Below, one piece after another: positions 1 to 6,678 of a DNA stretch of 23,130 nucleotides; within the stretch, counting starts at the first letter, position 1, and each line of letters opens with the position of its first letter. The notes beneath the pieces were generated by a model, which worked only from the letters and a program-made list of their open reading frames with translations, did no database searches and was not told where the DNA came from. The position numbers and the translations under genes were made by a program. Source of the stretch: Lachnospiraceae bacterium (GTDB taxonomy: Bacteria; Bacillota; Clostridia; Lachnospirales; Lachnospiraceae); assembly GCA_900766575.1 (NCBI GenBank), contig CAAFVW010000132.1:1-23130 (forward strand), in the 5' to 3' direction.

Positions 1-94
1 GCGTTCTGTTTCCGAGTGAGAACGTGTCAGCGTTTCTTATACCCTGTCAGTGGCTACGGGGATTTGAGAAAGAATTAATTCCTTAACTCTCAAT

Positions 95-2020
95 TTATTC
101 AGCTAAAGTTTCCCATTGCTCATACAGTTTTTCCAACTGTTCCTGGCAGTCTGCCTGCTCCCTGGAGAGTTCCTGTAGCTTTGCTACCTGAGTACCGATT
201 GCGGGATCTGACATCTCGGTCTCAATCTCTGAGATACGACCTTCCAGTTCCGCAATTTTTTCTTCACATTTTTTCAGATCATTTTCTTTTTTCCGGAGTC
301 TGGCCTGTTCTTCTTTCTGGGCTTTCCAGTCCTGTTTCACCTCAGATTCTGAAGCCCTTGCAGAAGTATTTTCAACTTCACCTTGCGGTTCCCTGGTTTC
401 CAGGGCGGCCATTACCGTGTCATGCTTTTCCAGATAGTAGTCGTAATTCCCGACATAATTCACGAACTGACCCTCCGTGAGATCCAGAATACGGTGGGCG
501 GTACGATTGATAAAATATCGGTCGTGAGAGACATATAATATTGTTCCTTCATAGCCGTTCAGAGCATCCTCCAGGATCTCCTTAGACATAATATCCAGAT
601 GGTTGGTCGGCTCATCCAGTATGAGGAAGTTTGCATTGGAGAGCACCAGCTTGGCAAGAGAGACACGACCGCGCTCGCCACCGCTTAAATCACTGATCCG
701 CTTGAAGACATCTTCTCCGGTGAACAGGAACGCTGCCAGCACATTCCGGATCTGTGTATTGTTCAGATAGGGATAATCGTCGGAAATCTCTTCAAACAAT
801 GTTTTTTCACTGTGCAGTACGTGATGCTCCTGATCATAATAGCCGATCTCCACATTGGAGCCCAGCCGAAACGTTCCCTGATCGGCAGGAACGAGACCAT
901 TCAAAATTTTAAGCAGAGTAGTTTTACCACTGCCGTTATCCCCGATGATAGCTACGTGTTCGCCGCGTTTGATTTCGAAATTTACATCGGAGAACAGCTC
1001 ATGGGAATCAAAACGTTTGGAAAGATGTTCCACGGTCAGAACATCATTGCCGCTTAAAATCCTGGGTGTTAGCGTCAGTTTCATATCTGTGCGGACCTCA
1101 GAAGGCTTTTCAATGACTTCGATCTTGTCCAGCATTTTTTCACGGCTTTCCGCACGCTTGATAGATTTTTCCCGGTTGAAAGATTTCAGTTTTTCAATGA
1201 CTTCTTCCTGGTGTTTGATCTCACGCTGCTGGTTTATGTAGGCATTCCAGGCGGCAACACGCAGCTGTTCCTTTTTTATGGCATAATCGGAATAATTCCC
1301 GAGAAAAGAGGTTGCCCTGGCCTGATCGATCTCAATGACTTTTCCGGCAATCCGGTCCAGAAAATAACGGTCATGGGAGACGATGAGAACAGCTCCTTTA
1401 TAATTCAGCAGATAAGTCTCCAGCCAGGCAATGGAATTCATATCCAGATGGTTGGTTGGCTCGTCCAGAATGATCAGATCCGGATTCTGCAACAGAAGAC
1501 GTCCCAGAGCCACACGGGTCTTCTGACCACCGGAGAGGGTTGCTACCGGTTTGGAAAATTCTTCTTCCGCAAAGCCCAGTCCCTTTAACACTCCTACAAG
1601 CTCGCTGCGGTAGATATAACCACCGCCAGTTTCGAAAGCGTGAGTGAGAGAGGCGTACTGTTTCATGAGAGTCTCCAGAGCATCGCCTTCGGCATGCTTC
1701 ATATTGTTTTCACATTCCCGGATCATTTCTTCCAGACGAAGAAGATCAGCCTTTACAGACAAAAGTTCCTCGTAAATGGTATGAGAAGTATCCACCGTGC
1801 TGTTCTGTGCAAGATATCCCAGTGTCCGGTCCTTCGCCAGAATCACCTGGCCGTCATCCGGAGCCATTTCCCCTACGATGATCCGCAGCAGTGTTGTTTT
1901 ACCGGCACCATTGATACCCACAATAGCGGCTTTTTCATGATCTTCTATATGGAAGGAGATATTTTTCAATACCTGATTTTCTACAAATGCTTTTGAAATA
2001 TTCTGACAAGATAAAATCAT
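95..2020 (-). CDS. ABC-F family ATPase (YdiF/Uup-like)
   Basis: Soluble twin-ATPase of the ABC-F family, whose members bind the ribosomal E site and act in translation or antibiotic protection rather than transport. No membrane segment is present. The first ATPase domain has Walker A GINGAGKT (35-42), signature LSGGQ (162-166) and Walker B with DEPTNHLD (186-193). A charged linker (about 240-325) follows, in the place of the ABC-F P-site tRNA-interaction motif. The second domain has GDNGSGKT (360-367), LSGGE (445-449) and DEPTNHLD (469-476). The C-terminus (about 565-640) is a charged coiled coil. The 641-residue length fits the YdiF/Uup-like subgroup. The ATG at 2018-2020 has an AAAGGA site 11 bases upstream on its strand. 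The gene is divergent from rex and shares its promoter region. A housekeeping role seems likelier than resistance, but the sequence does not settle this. Confidence 0.95.
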   Translation of the reverse strand: MILSCQNISKAFVENQVLKNISFHIEDHEKAAIVGINGAGKTTLLRIIVGEMAPDDGQVILAKDRTLGYLAQNSTVDTSHTIYEELLSVKADLLRLEEMIRECENNMKHAEGDALETLMKQYASLTHAFETGGGYIYRSELVGVLKGLGFAEEEFSKPVATLSGGQKTRVALGRLLLQNPDLIILDEPTNHLDMNSIAWLETYLLNYKGAVLIVSHDRYFLDRIAGKVIEIDQARATSFLGNYSDYAIKKEQLRVAAWNAYINQQREIKHQEEVIEKLKSFNREKSIKRAESREKMLDKIEVIEKPSEVRTDMKLTLTPRILSGNDVLTVEHLSKRFDSHELFSDVNFEIKRGEHVAIIGDNGSGKTTLLKILNGLVPADQGTFRLGSNVEIGYYDQEHHVLHSEKTLFEEISDDYPYLNNTQIRNVLAAFLFTGEDVFKRISDLSGGERGRVSLAKLVLSNANFLILDEPTNHLDIMSKEILEDALNGYEGTILYVSHDRYFINRTAHRILDLTEGQFVNYVGNYDYYLEKHDTVMAALETREPQGEVENTSARASESEVKQDWKAQKEEQARLRKKENDLKKCEEKIAELEGRISEIETEMSDPAIGTQVAKLQELSREQADCQEQLEKLYEQWETLAE

Positions 2021-2056
2021 AATAATATGTGTCCTTTGTTTATTTACGTAACTTTT

Positions 2057-2085
2057 ATTGTATCGAAAAGAAGAAAACCTGTCAA
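2057..2085 (-). promoter_or_regulatory. Sigma-A promoter of the ABC-F gene
   Basis: On the minus strand the -35 box is a perfect TTGACA (plus 2080-2085) and the -10 box is TACAAT (plus 2057-2062), with a 17-base spacer. The start codon lies about 37 bases beyond the -10 box. The -35 box is one arm of a palindrome shared with the divergent rex promoter. Confidence 0.75.
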
Positions 2086-2096
2086 TTCATTGACAA
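2079..2096. promoter_or_regulatory. Palindrome across two -35 boxes, candidate Rex operator
   Basis: The palindrome CTGTCAA-TTCA-TTGACAA, read on the minus strand, fits the Rex-site frame TTGTnAAnnnnTTnACAA at every fixed base except the last. It is formed by back-to-back TTGACA boxes of the two divergent promoters. Rex proteins commonly control their own genes, so repression of both directions under low NADH/NAD+ is plausible. The symmetry may instead be a by-product of the two -35 boxes. Confidence 0.5.
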
Positions 2097-2119
2097 GTTT
2101 TTAACATATGGTGTATACT
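2090..2119 (+). promoter_or_regulatory. Sigma-A promoter of the rex operon
   Basis: A perfect -35 TTGACA (2090-2095) and a -10 TATACT (2114-2119) are separated by 18 bases. Transcription would start near 2126, giving a leader of roughly 18 bases before the TTG start of rex. No other convincing promoter precedes the downstream genes up to 8060, so this one probably serves the whole run to corC. Confidence 0.7.
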
Positions 2120-2143
2120 TAAGGAAAATCGGAGGTGGAAGCT

Positions 2144-2785
2144 TTGGAAGCAAAAGGAATATCACAGGCTGTAATCGGCAGACTGCCCAGATATTTTCGC
2201 TATTTGGGCGAACTTAAAGACGAAGGTGTAGAGCGCATTTCTTCACAGGAACTTTCCGGACTGATGAAGGTGACTGCCTCTCAGATACGTCAGGACTTTA
2301 ATAATTTTGGCGGGTTCGGCCAACAGGGATATGGTTATAATGTAGAATACCTGTATCGTGAGATCGGCAAGATCCTTGGATTGGATCAGCAGCATAATTT
2401 TGTCATTATCGGAGCAGGCAACCTGGGAAGAGCATTGGGTAATTATATGAATTTCGAGCGTCGCGGCTTTATCTTTAAGGGAATGTTCGATGCGAATCCG
2501 GAGCTTGTGGGGAAAGATGTCCGTGGTGTGAAAATCATGCCCATGGAGCAGCTGGAATCTTTTATCCGTGAGAATGATATTGATATTGCGGTACTTACAA
2601 TTCCCAAGACCAGCGCTGTTGAAGTGGCAGATAAACTGGTAGCTAACGGAATTCGGGCTATCTGGAATTTCGCGCATGTGGATCTGAATGTTCCGGAAGG
2701 GATTCAGGTAGAGAATGTACATCTGTCGGACAGCCTGATGAAGCTGTCTTATAACATTAACCGTTACAGCTCAGAGATAAAATAA
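2144..2785 (+). CDS. rex: Redox-sensing transcriptional repressor Rex
   Basis: Rex is a dimeric repressor that binds DNA when NAD+ dominates and lets go when NADH rises. It typically controls fermentation and reductant-disposal genes. The N-terminal winged helix covers about 1-80 and contains VTASQIRQDF and the glycine-rich FGGFGQQGYGY. The NAD(H)-binding Rossmann loop GAGNLGRAL is at 90-98. The C-terminal helix (LMKLSYNINRY) is the usual domain-swap element. I place the start at TTG 2144: GGAGG at 2131-2135 then sits eight bases upstream and the protein is 213 residues, the usual size. A GTG at 2135 in the same frame would overlap that ribosome site. It leads a run of same-strand genes. Confidence 0.96.
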   Translation: MEAKGISQAVIGRLPRYFRYLGELKDEGVERISSQELSGLMKVTASQIRQDFNNFGGFGQQGYGYNVEYLYREIGKILGLDQQHNFVIIGAGNLGRALGNYMNFERRGFIFKGMFDANPELVGKDVRGVKIMPMEQLESFIRENDIDIAVLTIPKTSAVEVADKLVANGIRAIWNFAHVDLNVPEGIQVENVHLSDSLMKLSYNINRYSSEIK

Positions 2786-2809
2786 GGAAATGTAAAAAGG
2801 AGTGATATT

Positions 2810-3448
2810 ATGGGGAATGGTAACGCAGCGGACAATGCGGAGACCAGACAGGAGGCTTTCAAAAGTGCGTTGGTGGGAAAGCATCTGCCCGTACTTACTC
2901 TGGATAATAAATGGTATCGGCTGCTTAACAAGACCGGTTCCGTTCCGTTAAAGGAAACGGAAGAGGCCCTGAACCAGCTGTTGAAAAGACAGGGAAAATT
3001 AAACACGGAGTCGAAGGATATCCGGAATCTGAAAAAGAAGCTGATGAATGAGATTGTTCCCATGGTGGATGAAGCAGACCAACAGGGGGAGAACAGCCAG
3101 CTGAACAAGCAGATCGAAGACCATAAGAGATTGATTGAGGAGTGCAATGAGAAGCTGGAGGCTTATGAAGACGAGCTGAAAGACATTCCCAGAGAGATTG
3201 AAAGATTAAATCTTCAGCTTATGATGTTTACTATGGAGTGCTGCTATGATATTATGAAGGATAATGACAAACAGATTCAGGAGACTGCCGAATGGGTCAA
3301 TGCCATTCGCATTGAGCTGAAGAAACGTCTGGTTGAAAAACAGCAGATGGAGCAGCAGAATCAGGAAATTTATAACTATATGCATGATGTTTTCGGTGCT
3401 GAAGTGGTCGATCTGTTTGACATGAAATATAATCCGGAGCAAAAATAG
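2810..3448 (+). CDS. Uncharacterised coiled-coil protein
   Basis: I do not recognise this 212-residue protein. After a short N-terminal segment (LVGKHLPVLTLDNKWYRLL, 21-39) it is mostly helical and highly charged. Likely coiled-coil stretches are about 46-83, 95-140 and 150-190. The tail ends with an acidic/aromatic patch near 190-207. There is no signal peptide, membrane segment, cysteine cluster or nucleotide-binding motif. A good AAGGAG lies seven bases before the ATG. It sits 24 bases after rex, and its stop codon is one base before the start of nnrED, so it is almost certainly co-transcribed and perhaps translationally coupled. A cytoplasmic scaffold or adaptor would fit the shape, but that is only a guess. 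Confidence 0.85.
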   Translation: MGNGNAADNAETRQEAFKSALVGKHLPVLTLDNKWYRLLNKTGSVPLKETEEALNQLLKRQGKLNTESKDIRNLKKKLMNEIVPMVDEADQQGENSQLNKQIEDHKRLIEECNEKLEAYEDELKDIPREIERLNLQLMMFTMECCYDIMKDNDKQIQETAEWVNAIRIELKKRLVEKQQMEQQNQEIYNYMHDVFGAEVVDLFDMKYNPEQK

Positions 3449-3449
3449 T

Positions 3450-4949
3450 ATGAAATATCTGGTAACGTCACAGGAAATGAAGCAATATGACAAAAATACC
3501 ATAGAGTACCTCGGTATTCCGGGGCCGGTCCTGATGGAAAGAGCGGCTCTGGCTGCGGAGGATTTTCTGAAAGAGCGCTTTGATGCCGTGAAGGAACGGA
3601 CAAAAGTGCTCATTTTTGCTGGTATGGGGAACAATGGAGGGGATGGCCTGGCACTGGCAAGACTTCTTGCGGCAGACGGTTATACGGTTGCGGTAAGACT
3701 GACAGGAGATCCCGGAAAGACCACGGATCAGTGGAACGGACAGTGGCGGAGCCTGCAACATTTTCCGGTGAAGACAGACAGTAATACGCCGGCAGATGAA
3801 TATAATGTGATTGTAGATGCACTGTTCGGAGTGGGATTGAGCCGGCCGGTAGAGGGAATCTATGCGGATGCTGTGAAAGAAATGAACGCAGCGAAGGGAT
3901 TCAAGCTGGCACTGGATGTTCCCAGTGGGATCTGTTCGGATACCGGCAGGGTACTGGGATGTGCATTCCGCGCAGATGCAACGATCACCTTCGGCTTCTG
4001 CAAGAGAGGACTGGTGATGTATCCGGGGGCTGATTATGCCGGGCAGATACGGATCGCCAATGTGGGAATCGGTCCGGAGAGTTTCCTGGAACAGTGCCCG
4101 GAGATGTATACTCTGGAAATGGGCGGGTGGTGTCTGCCTGTCAGGGATGCTTCCGGCAACAAGGGAACTTTCGGCAAAGCTTTGTTGATTGCCGGAAGCA
4201 ATGGTATGGCTGGCGCGGCTATTCTTGCAGCACGGGCAGCGTATCGAACCGGATCCGGAATGGTGAAAGTCATTACTGCGGAGGAGAACCGGCAGATTCT
4301 TCAACAAGGGATTCCGGAGGCACTGTACGGATCCTGCAGACAATTATCCGAGAGCCTGGAATGGGCGGATGTGATTGCTATCGGTCCCGGAATTGGCAAA
4401 GAAGAGCAGGCGGTACAATGTCTGAAAACAGTGGTGGAAAAAAGCAGGAAACCTTTGGTGCTGGATGCAGACGCACTGAATCTGCTGGCAGAAGATAACA
4501 TGAAAATGCTGTCAGAACAGCTCCGGGAACAGGGCTCGGAAGGAAGAACCATTATACTGACACCGCATGTAGGGGAGCTTTCCAGACTGTTGAGCTGTTC
4601 CATCCCGGAGTGCAAGGAGAATCTTCCGGGCTGTGCCAGAGCTCTGGCGGAGCAGTTCCACGGTGTGGCAGTTGCCAAGGATGCAAGAAGCATTGTATGT
4701 AAAGAACAGGGAGAATTTTATCTGAATACTACGGGAAACAGTGGCATGGCTACGGCAGGCAGCGGAGATGTCCTGACCGGAGTGATCACCGGGCTGCTGG
4801 CACAGGGGATGGAAGCACTCCCGGCGGCAGTGAATGGTGTGTATCTTCACGGTCTGGCAGGGGAACTGGCGGCAAAACGTTATACAGAGTATGGCGTGAT
4901 GGCGGGAGATATTGCAGATTGCCTGATGAGAGATTACAATGAGGTATGA
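3450..4949 (+). CDS. nnrD: Bifunctional NAD(P)HX epimerase/dehydratase
   Basis: Repairs hydrated NADH and NADPH: the epimerase half interconverts the R and S hydrates, and the C-terminal half dehydrates the S form using ADP (ATP in some relatives). The N-terminal YjeF-type epimerase domain (1 to about 215) carries GNNGGDGL (60-67), a conserved Asp123 and LDVPSG (155-160). The C-terminal ribokinase-like domain (about 225-495) carries GPGIG (312-316), LDADALN (338-344), TPHVGE (371-376) and the nucleotide loop GNSGMATAGSGDVLTG (429-444). The fused architecture and 499-residue length are normal for bacteria. A GGAG inside the end of the preceding gene serves as ribosome site. Both domains look intact, so both activities are expected. 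The fused gene is named nnrD in many annotations and the N-terminal half is called NnrE. Confidence 0.96.
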   Translation: MKYLVTSQEMKQYDKNTIEYLGIPGPVLMERAALAAEDFLKERFDAVKERTKVLIFAGMGNNGGDGLALARLLAADGYTVAVRLTGDPGKTTDQWNGQWRSLQHFPVKTDSNTPADEYNVIVDALFGVGLSRPVEGIYADAVKEMNAAKGFKLALDVPSGICSDTGRVLGCAFRADATITFGFCKRGLVMYPGADYAGQIRIANVGIGPESFLEQCPEMYTLEMGGWCLPVRDASGNKGTFGKALLIAGSNGMAGAAILAARAAYRTGSGMVKVITAEENRQILQQGIPEALYGSCRQLSESLEWADVIAIGPGIGKEEQAVQCLKTVVEKSRKPLVLDADALNLLAEDNMKMLSEQLREQGSEGRTIILTPHVGELSRLLSCSIPECKENLPGCARALAEQFHGVAVAKDARSIVCKEQGEFYLNTTGNSGMATAGSGDVLTGVITGLLAQGMEALPAAVNGVYLHGLAGELAAKRYTEYGVMAGDIADCLMRDYNEV

Positions 4950-4999
4950 TGGAATATAAAAGGTTCGAATGATGTAAGAAAAAGTAAGGCTAAGAAAGT

Positions 5000-6208
5000 G
5001 TGAAAAAAATGACAAGTAAACTACAGGAAAAGATGAATTCCTATCAACGGGTATGGGCAGAAGTGGATCTGGATGCTATCTGGGAAAATATAGTCCATAT
5101 GAAAGAAAATATAGCACCGGAGACGAAGATACTGGCAGTTATCAAGACTGACGGTTATGGTCACGGCGGCGTACCTATTGCCAGGATGCTGGAACAGCTG
5201 GATTTTATGTTCGGTTATGCGGCAGCGACTTATGAAGAGGCCCATGTACTCCGGGAGGCTGGGGTGAAGAAACCGATTCTCATTCTGGGTTATACCTTTC
5301 CCTACTGTTATGAGGAGCTGATCCGGGAGGAAATCCGCCCGGCCGTGTATCGTAAGGATACCGTAGAGGAACTGGCAGCTGCAGCTGTGAAGGCAGGGAA
5401 AAAGGCCAAGGTTCATATCAAAGTGGATACCGGTATGGGTAGAATCGGCATTACTCCGGATGATGAAGGACTGGAATTTGTAAAATTTGTCATGGAACAT
5501 CCGGAACTGGAAGTGGAAGGTATCTTTACCCATTTTGCCAAATCCGATGAAGCAGATAAAACCTCTGCAAATCAACAGCTGGAACTTTTTCAGAATTTTA
5601 TCCATAGAATACAGTTGGAACTGGGACTGGATATTCCGATGAAGCATTGCTCCAACAGTGCGGCAATTCTGGAAATGCCCCAGGCTAACATGGATATGGT
5701 CAGAGCGGGAATCACAACTTATGGTCTGTATCCTTCCGAGGAAGTGGGCAGGGATATTGTGCCTCTGCGTGCAGCAATGTCACTCTACAGCCATATTATT
5801 TACTGCAAGACCATTCATGCGGGGCAGAGCGTCAGCTACAACGGAATGTTTACTGCCGTGAAAGATACCAGGGTAGCCACGATCCCCGTTGGATACGGAG
5901 ACGGTTATCCCAGAAGCCTGTCCGGAAAAGGATATGTACTGATTCATGGGAAAAAGGCCCCCATTCTCGGAAGAGTATGTATGGACCAGTTTATGGTGGA
6001 TATTTCTGAAATACCGGGTGCAATGGAAGGGGATCTTGTGACACTTCTCGGTGCGGATGGCCCGGAACGGATCACTGCGGAAGAACTGGGAGAGCTTTCC
6101 GGCAGATTTAATTATGAGTTTGTCTGTGATCTGGGAAAGCGTATCCCCAGAGTCTACAGACAACATGGGGAGATCACAGAAGTCAAAGACTATTTTGAAA
6201 ATTTCTGA
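5000..6208 (+). CDS. alr: Alanine racemase
   Basis: A PLP enzyme converting L-alanine to D-alanine for peptidoglycan. The PLP-binding lysine is K49 in AVIKTDGYGHG; many family members have AxAYGHG, so TDG is a mild variant around an intact Lys. Other landmarks are KVDTGMGRIG (141-150) with Arg148, the catalytic Tyr280 in SVSYNG, VGYGDGYPR (297-305) and CMDQFMVD (328-335). The length of about 400 residues is a little above the usual 370-390, because the N-terminus may be over-extended. Besides GTG 5000 (a weak AAGG ten bases upstream), in-frame ATG codons at 5009 and 5033 are possible; 5033 has AGGA four bases upstream and begins just before the conserved fold. The alr-to-mazF order resembles the B. 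subtilis alr-ndoAI-ndoA locus. Confidence 0.96.
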   Translation: MKKMTSKLQEKMNSYQRVWAEVDLDAIWENIVHMKENIAPETKILAVIKTDGYGHGGVPIARMLEQLDFMFGYAAATYEEAHVLREAGVKKPILILGYTFPYCYEELIREEIRPAVYRKDTVEELAAAAVKAGKKAKVHIKVDTGMGRIGITPDDEGLEFVKFVMEHPELEVEGIFTHFAKSDEADKTSANQQLELFQNFIHRIQLELGLDIPMKHCSNSAAILEMPQANMDMVRAGITTYGLYPSEEVGRDIVPLRAAMSLYSHIIYCKTIHAGQSVSYNGMFTAVKDTRVATIPVGYGDGYPRSLSGKGYVLIHGKKAPILGRVCMDQFMVDISEIPGAMEGDLVTLLGADGPERITAEELGELSGRFNYEFVCDLGKRIPRVYRQHGEITEVKDYFENF

Positions 6209-6210
6209 CG

Positions 6211-6224
6211 GAACGAAAGCGTTC
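6211..6224. repeat. Small inverted repeat between alr and mazF
   Basis: GAACG-AAAG-CGTTC is a perfect five-base-pair inverted repeat with a four-base loop. It starts three bases after the alr stop and ends two bases before TATAAC (6226-6231), which resembles a -10 box but has no good -35 partner. It could be a small mRNA hairpin or a protein-binding site. The short stem makes either uncertain. Confidence 0.35.
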
Positions 6225-6281
6225 GTATAACTCCGGAAGAATCGGCAATACTTATGTTAAATCGCTGATGAAGGAGTAGAA

Positions 6282-6623
6282 ATGAGAAGAGGAGATGTCT
6301 ATTATGCAGATTTAAGACCTGTGATCGGCTCGGAACAGGGCGGTATCCGACCGGTGCTGATCATCCAGAACGATGTGGGAAACAAGCATAGTCCCACCGT
6401 GATCTGCGCTGCAATCACCTCAAAGATGAATAAGGCGAAGCTGCCTACGCATATTGAACTGAATGCCAGTCTCTATGATATGGATAAGGATTCCGTGGTG
6501 TTGTTGGAACAACTGCGCACGATCGATAAAAAGAGGTTGAAGGATAAGGTGTGCCATCTGGACGGAGACATTATGCGAAGAGTGAACCGGGCTCTGAAAG
6601 TAAGCCTGGAACTGGATACATAG
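6282..6623 (+). CDS. mazF: MazF/EndoA-type mRNA interferase
   Basis: Sequence-specific single-strand endoribonuclease of the PemK/MazF family, very close to B. subtilis EndoA (NdoA). Shared stretches include GSEQGGIRPVLIIQND, KAKLPTHIEL and LLEQLRTIDKKRL. Active-site residues equivalent to Arg25 and Thr48 of the Bacillus enzyme are present as Arg23 and Thr46. The 113-residue length is complete, and an AAGGAG lies five bases before the ATG. In B. subtilis an antitoxin gene lies between alr and the toxin. Here only 73 bases separate alr and mazF, too short for an antitoxin gene, and none follows. Either the antitoxin is elsewhere, a different partner is used, or activity is held down another way. 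The family assignment is firm; the physiological role is not. Confidence 0.94.
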   Translation: MRRGDVYYADLRPVIGSEQGGIRPVLIIQNDVGNKHSPTVICAAITSKMNKAKLPTHIELNASLYDMDKDSVVLLEQLRTIDKKRLKDKVCHLDGDIMRRVNRALKVSLELDT

Positions 6624-6644
6624 CATACCAGATGACGTATCCGG
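6612..6644 (+). repeat. Inverted repeat across the mazF stop codon
   Basis: GGATAC (6614-6619) pairs with GTATCC (6637-6642), extended by one G-U and one C-G pair to eight pairs around a 17-base loop. It spans the end of mazF and the gap to the next gene. No T-run follows, so it is not a standard terminator. It may be an mRNA stability or processing element, or chance. Confidence 0.3.
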
Positions 6645-6678
6645 AAAATACAAACAATACGAAAGGATGAAACGAGTT

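Noticed and set aside
1..94. Sequence beyond the ABC-F stop at the left edge, including a 25-codon open frame and an imperfect palindrome near 66-91
   Set aside because: The open frame has no start or recognisable protein, and the palindrome has no T-run on either strand. I see no supported feature.
95..2020. Antibiotic-resistance ABC-F determinant
   Set aside because: Sequence layout with a C-terminal coiled coil resembles housekeeping YdiF/Uup-type members, and nothing nearby (leader peptide, attenuator, mobile element) suggests inducible resistance.
3468..4343. Long antisense open frame (291 codons) opposite nnrD
   Set aside because: It is a mirror of a clearly conserved gene, has no ribosome site, and its residue composition is typical of an antisense shadow.
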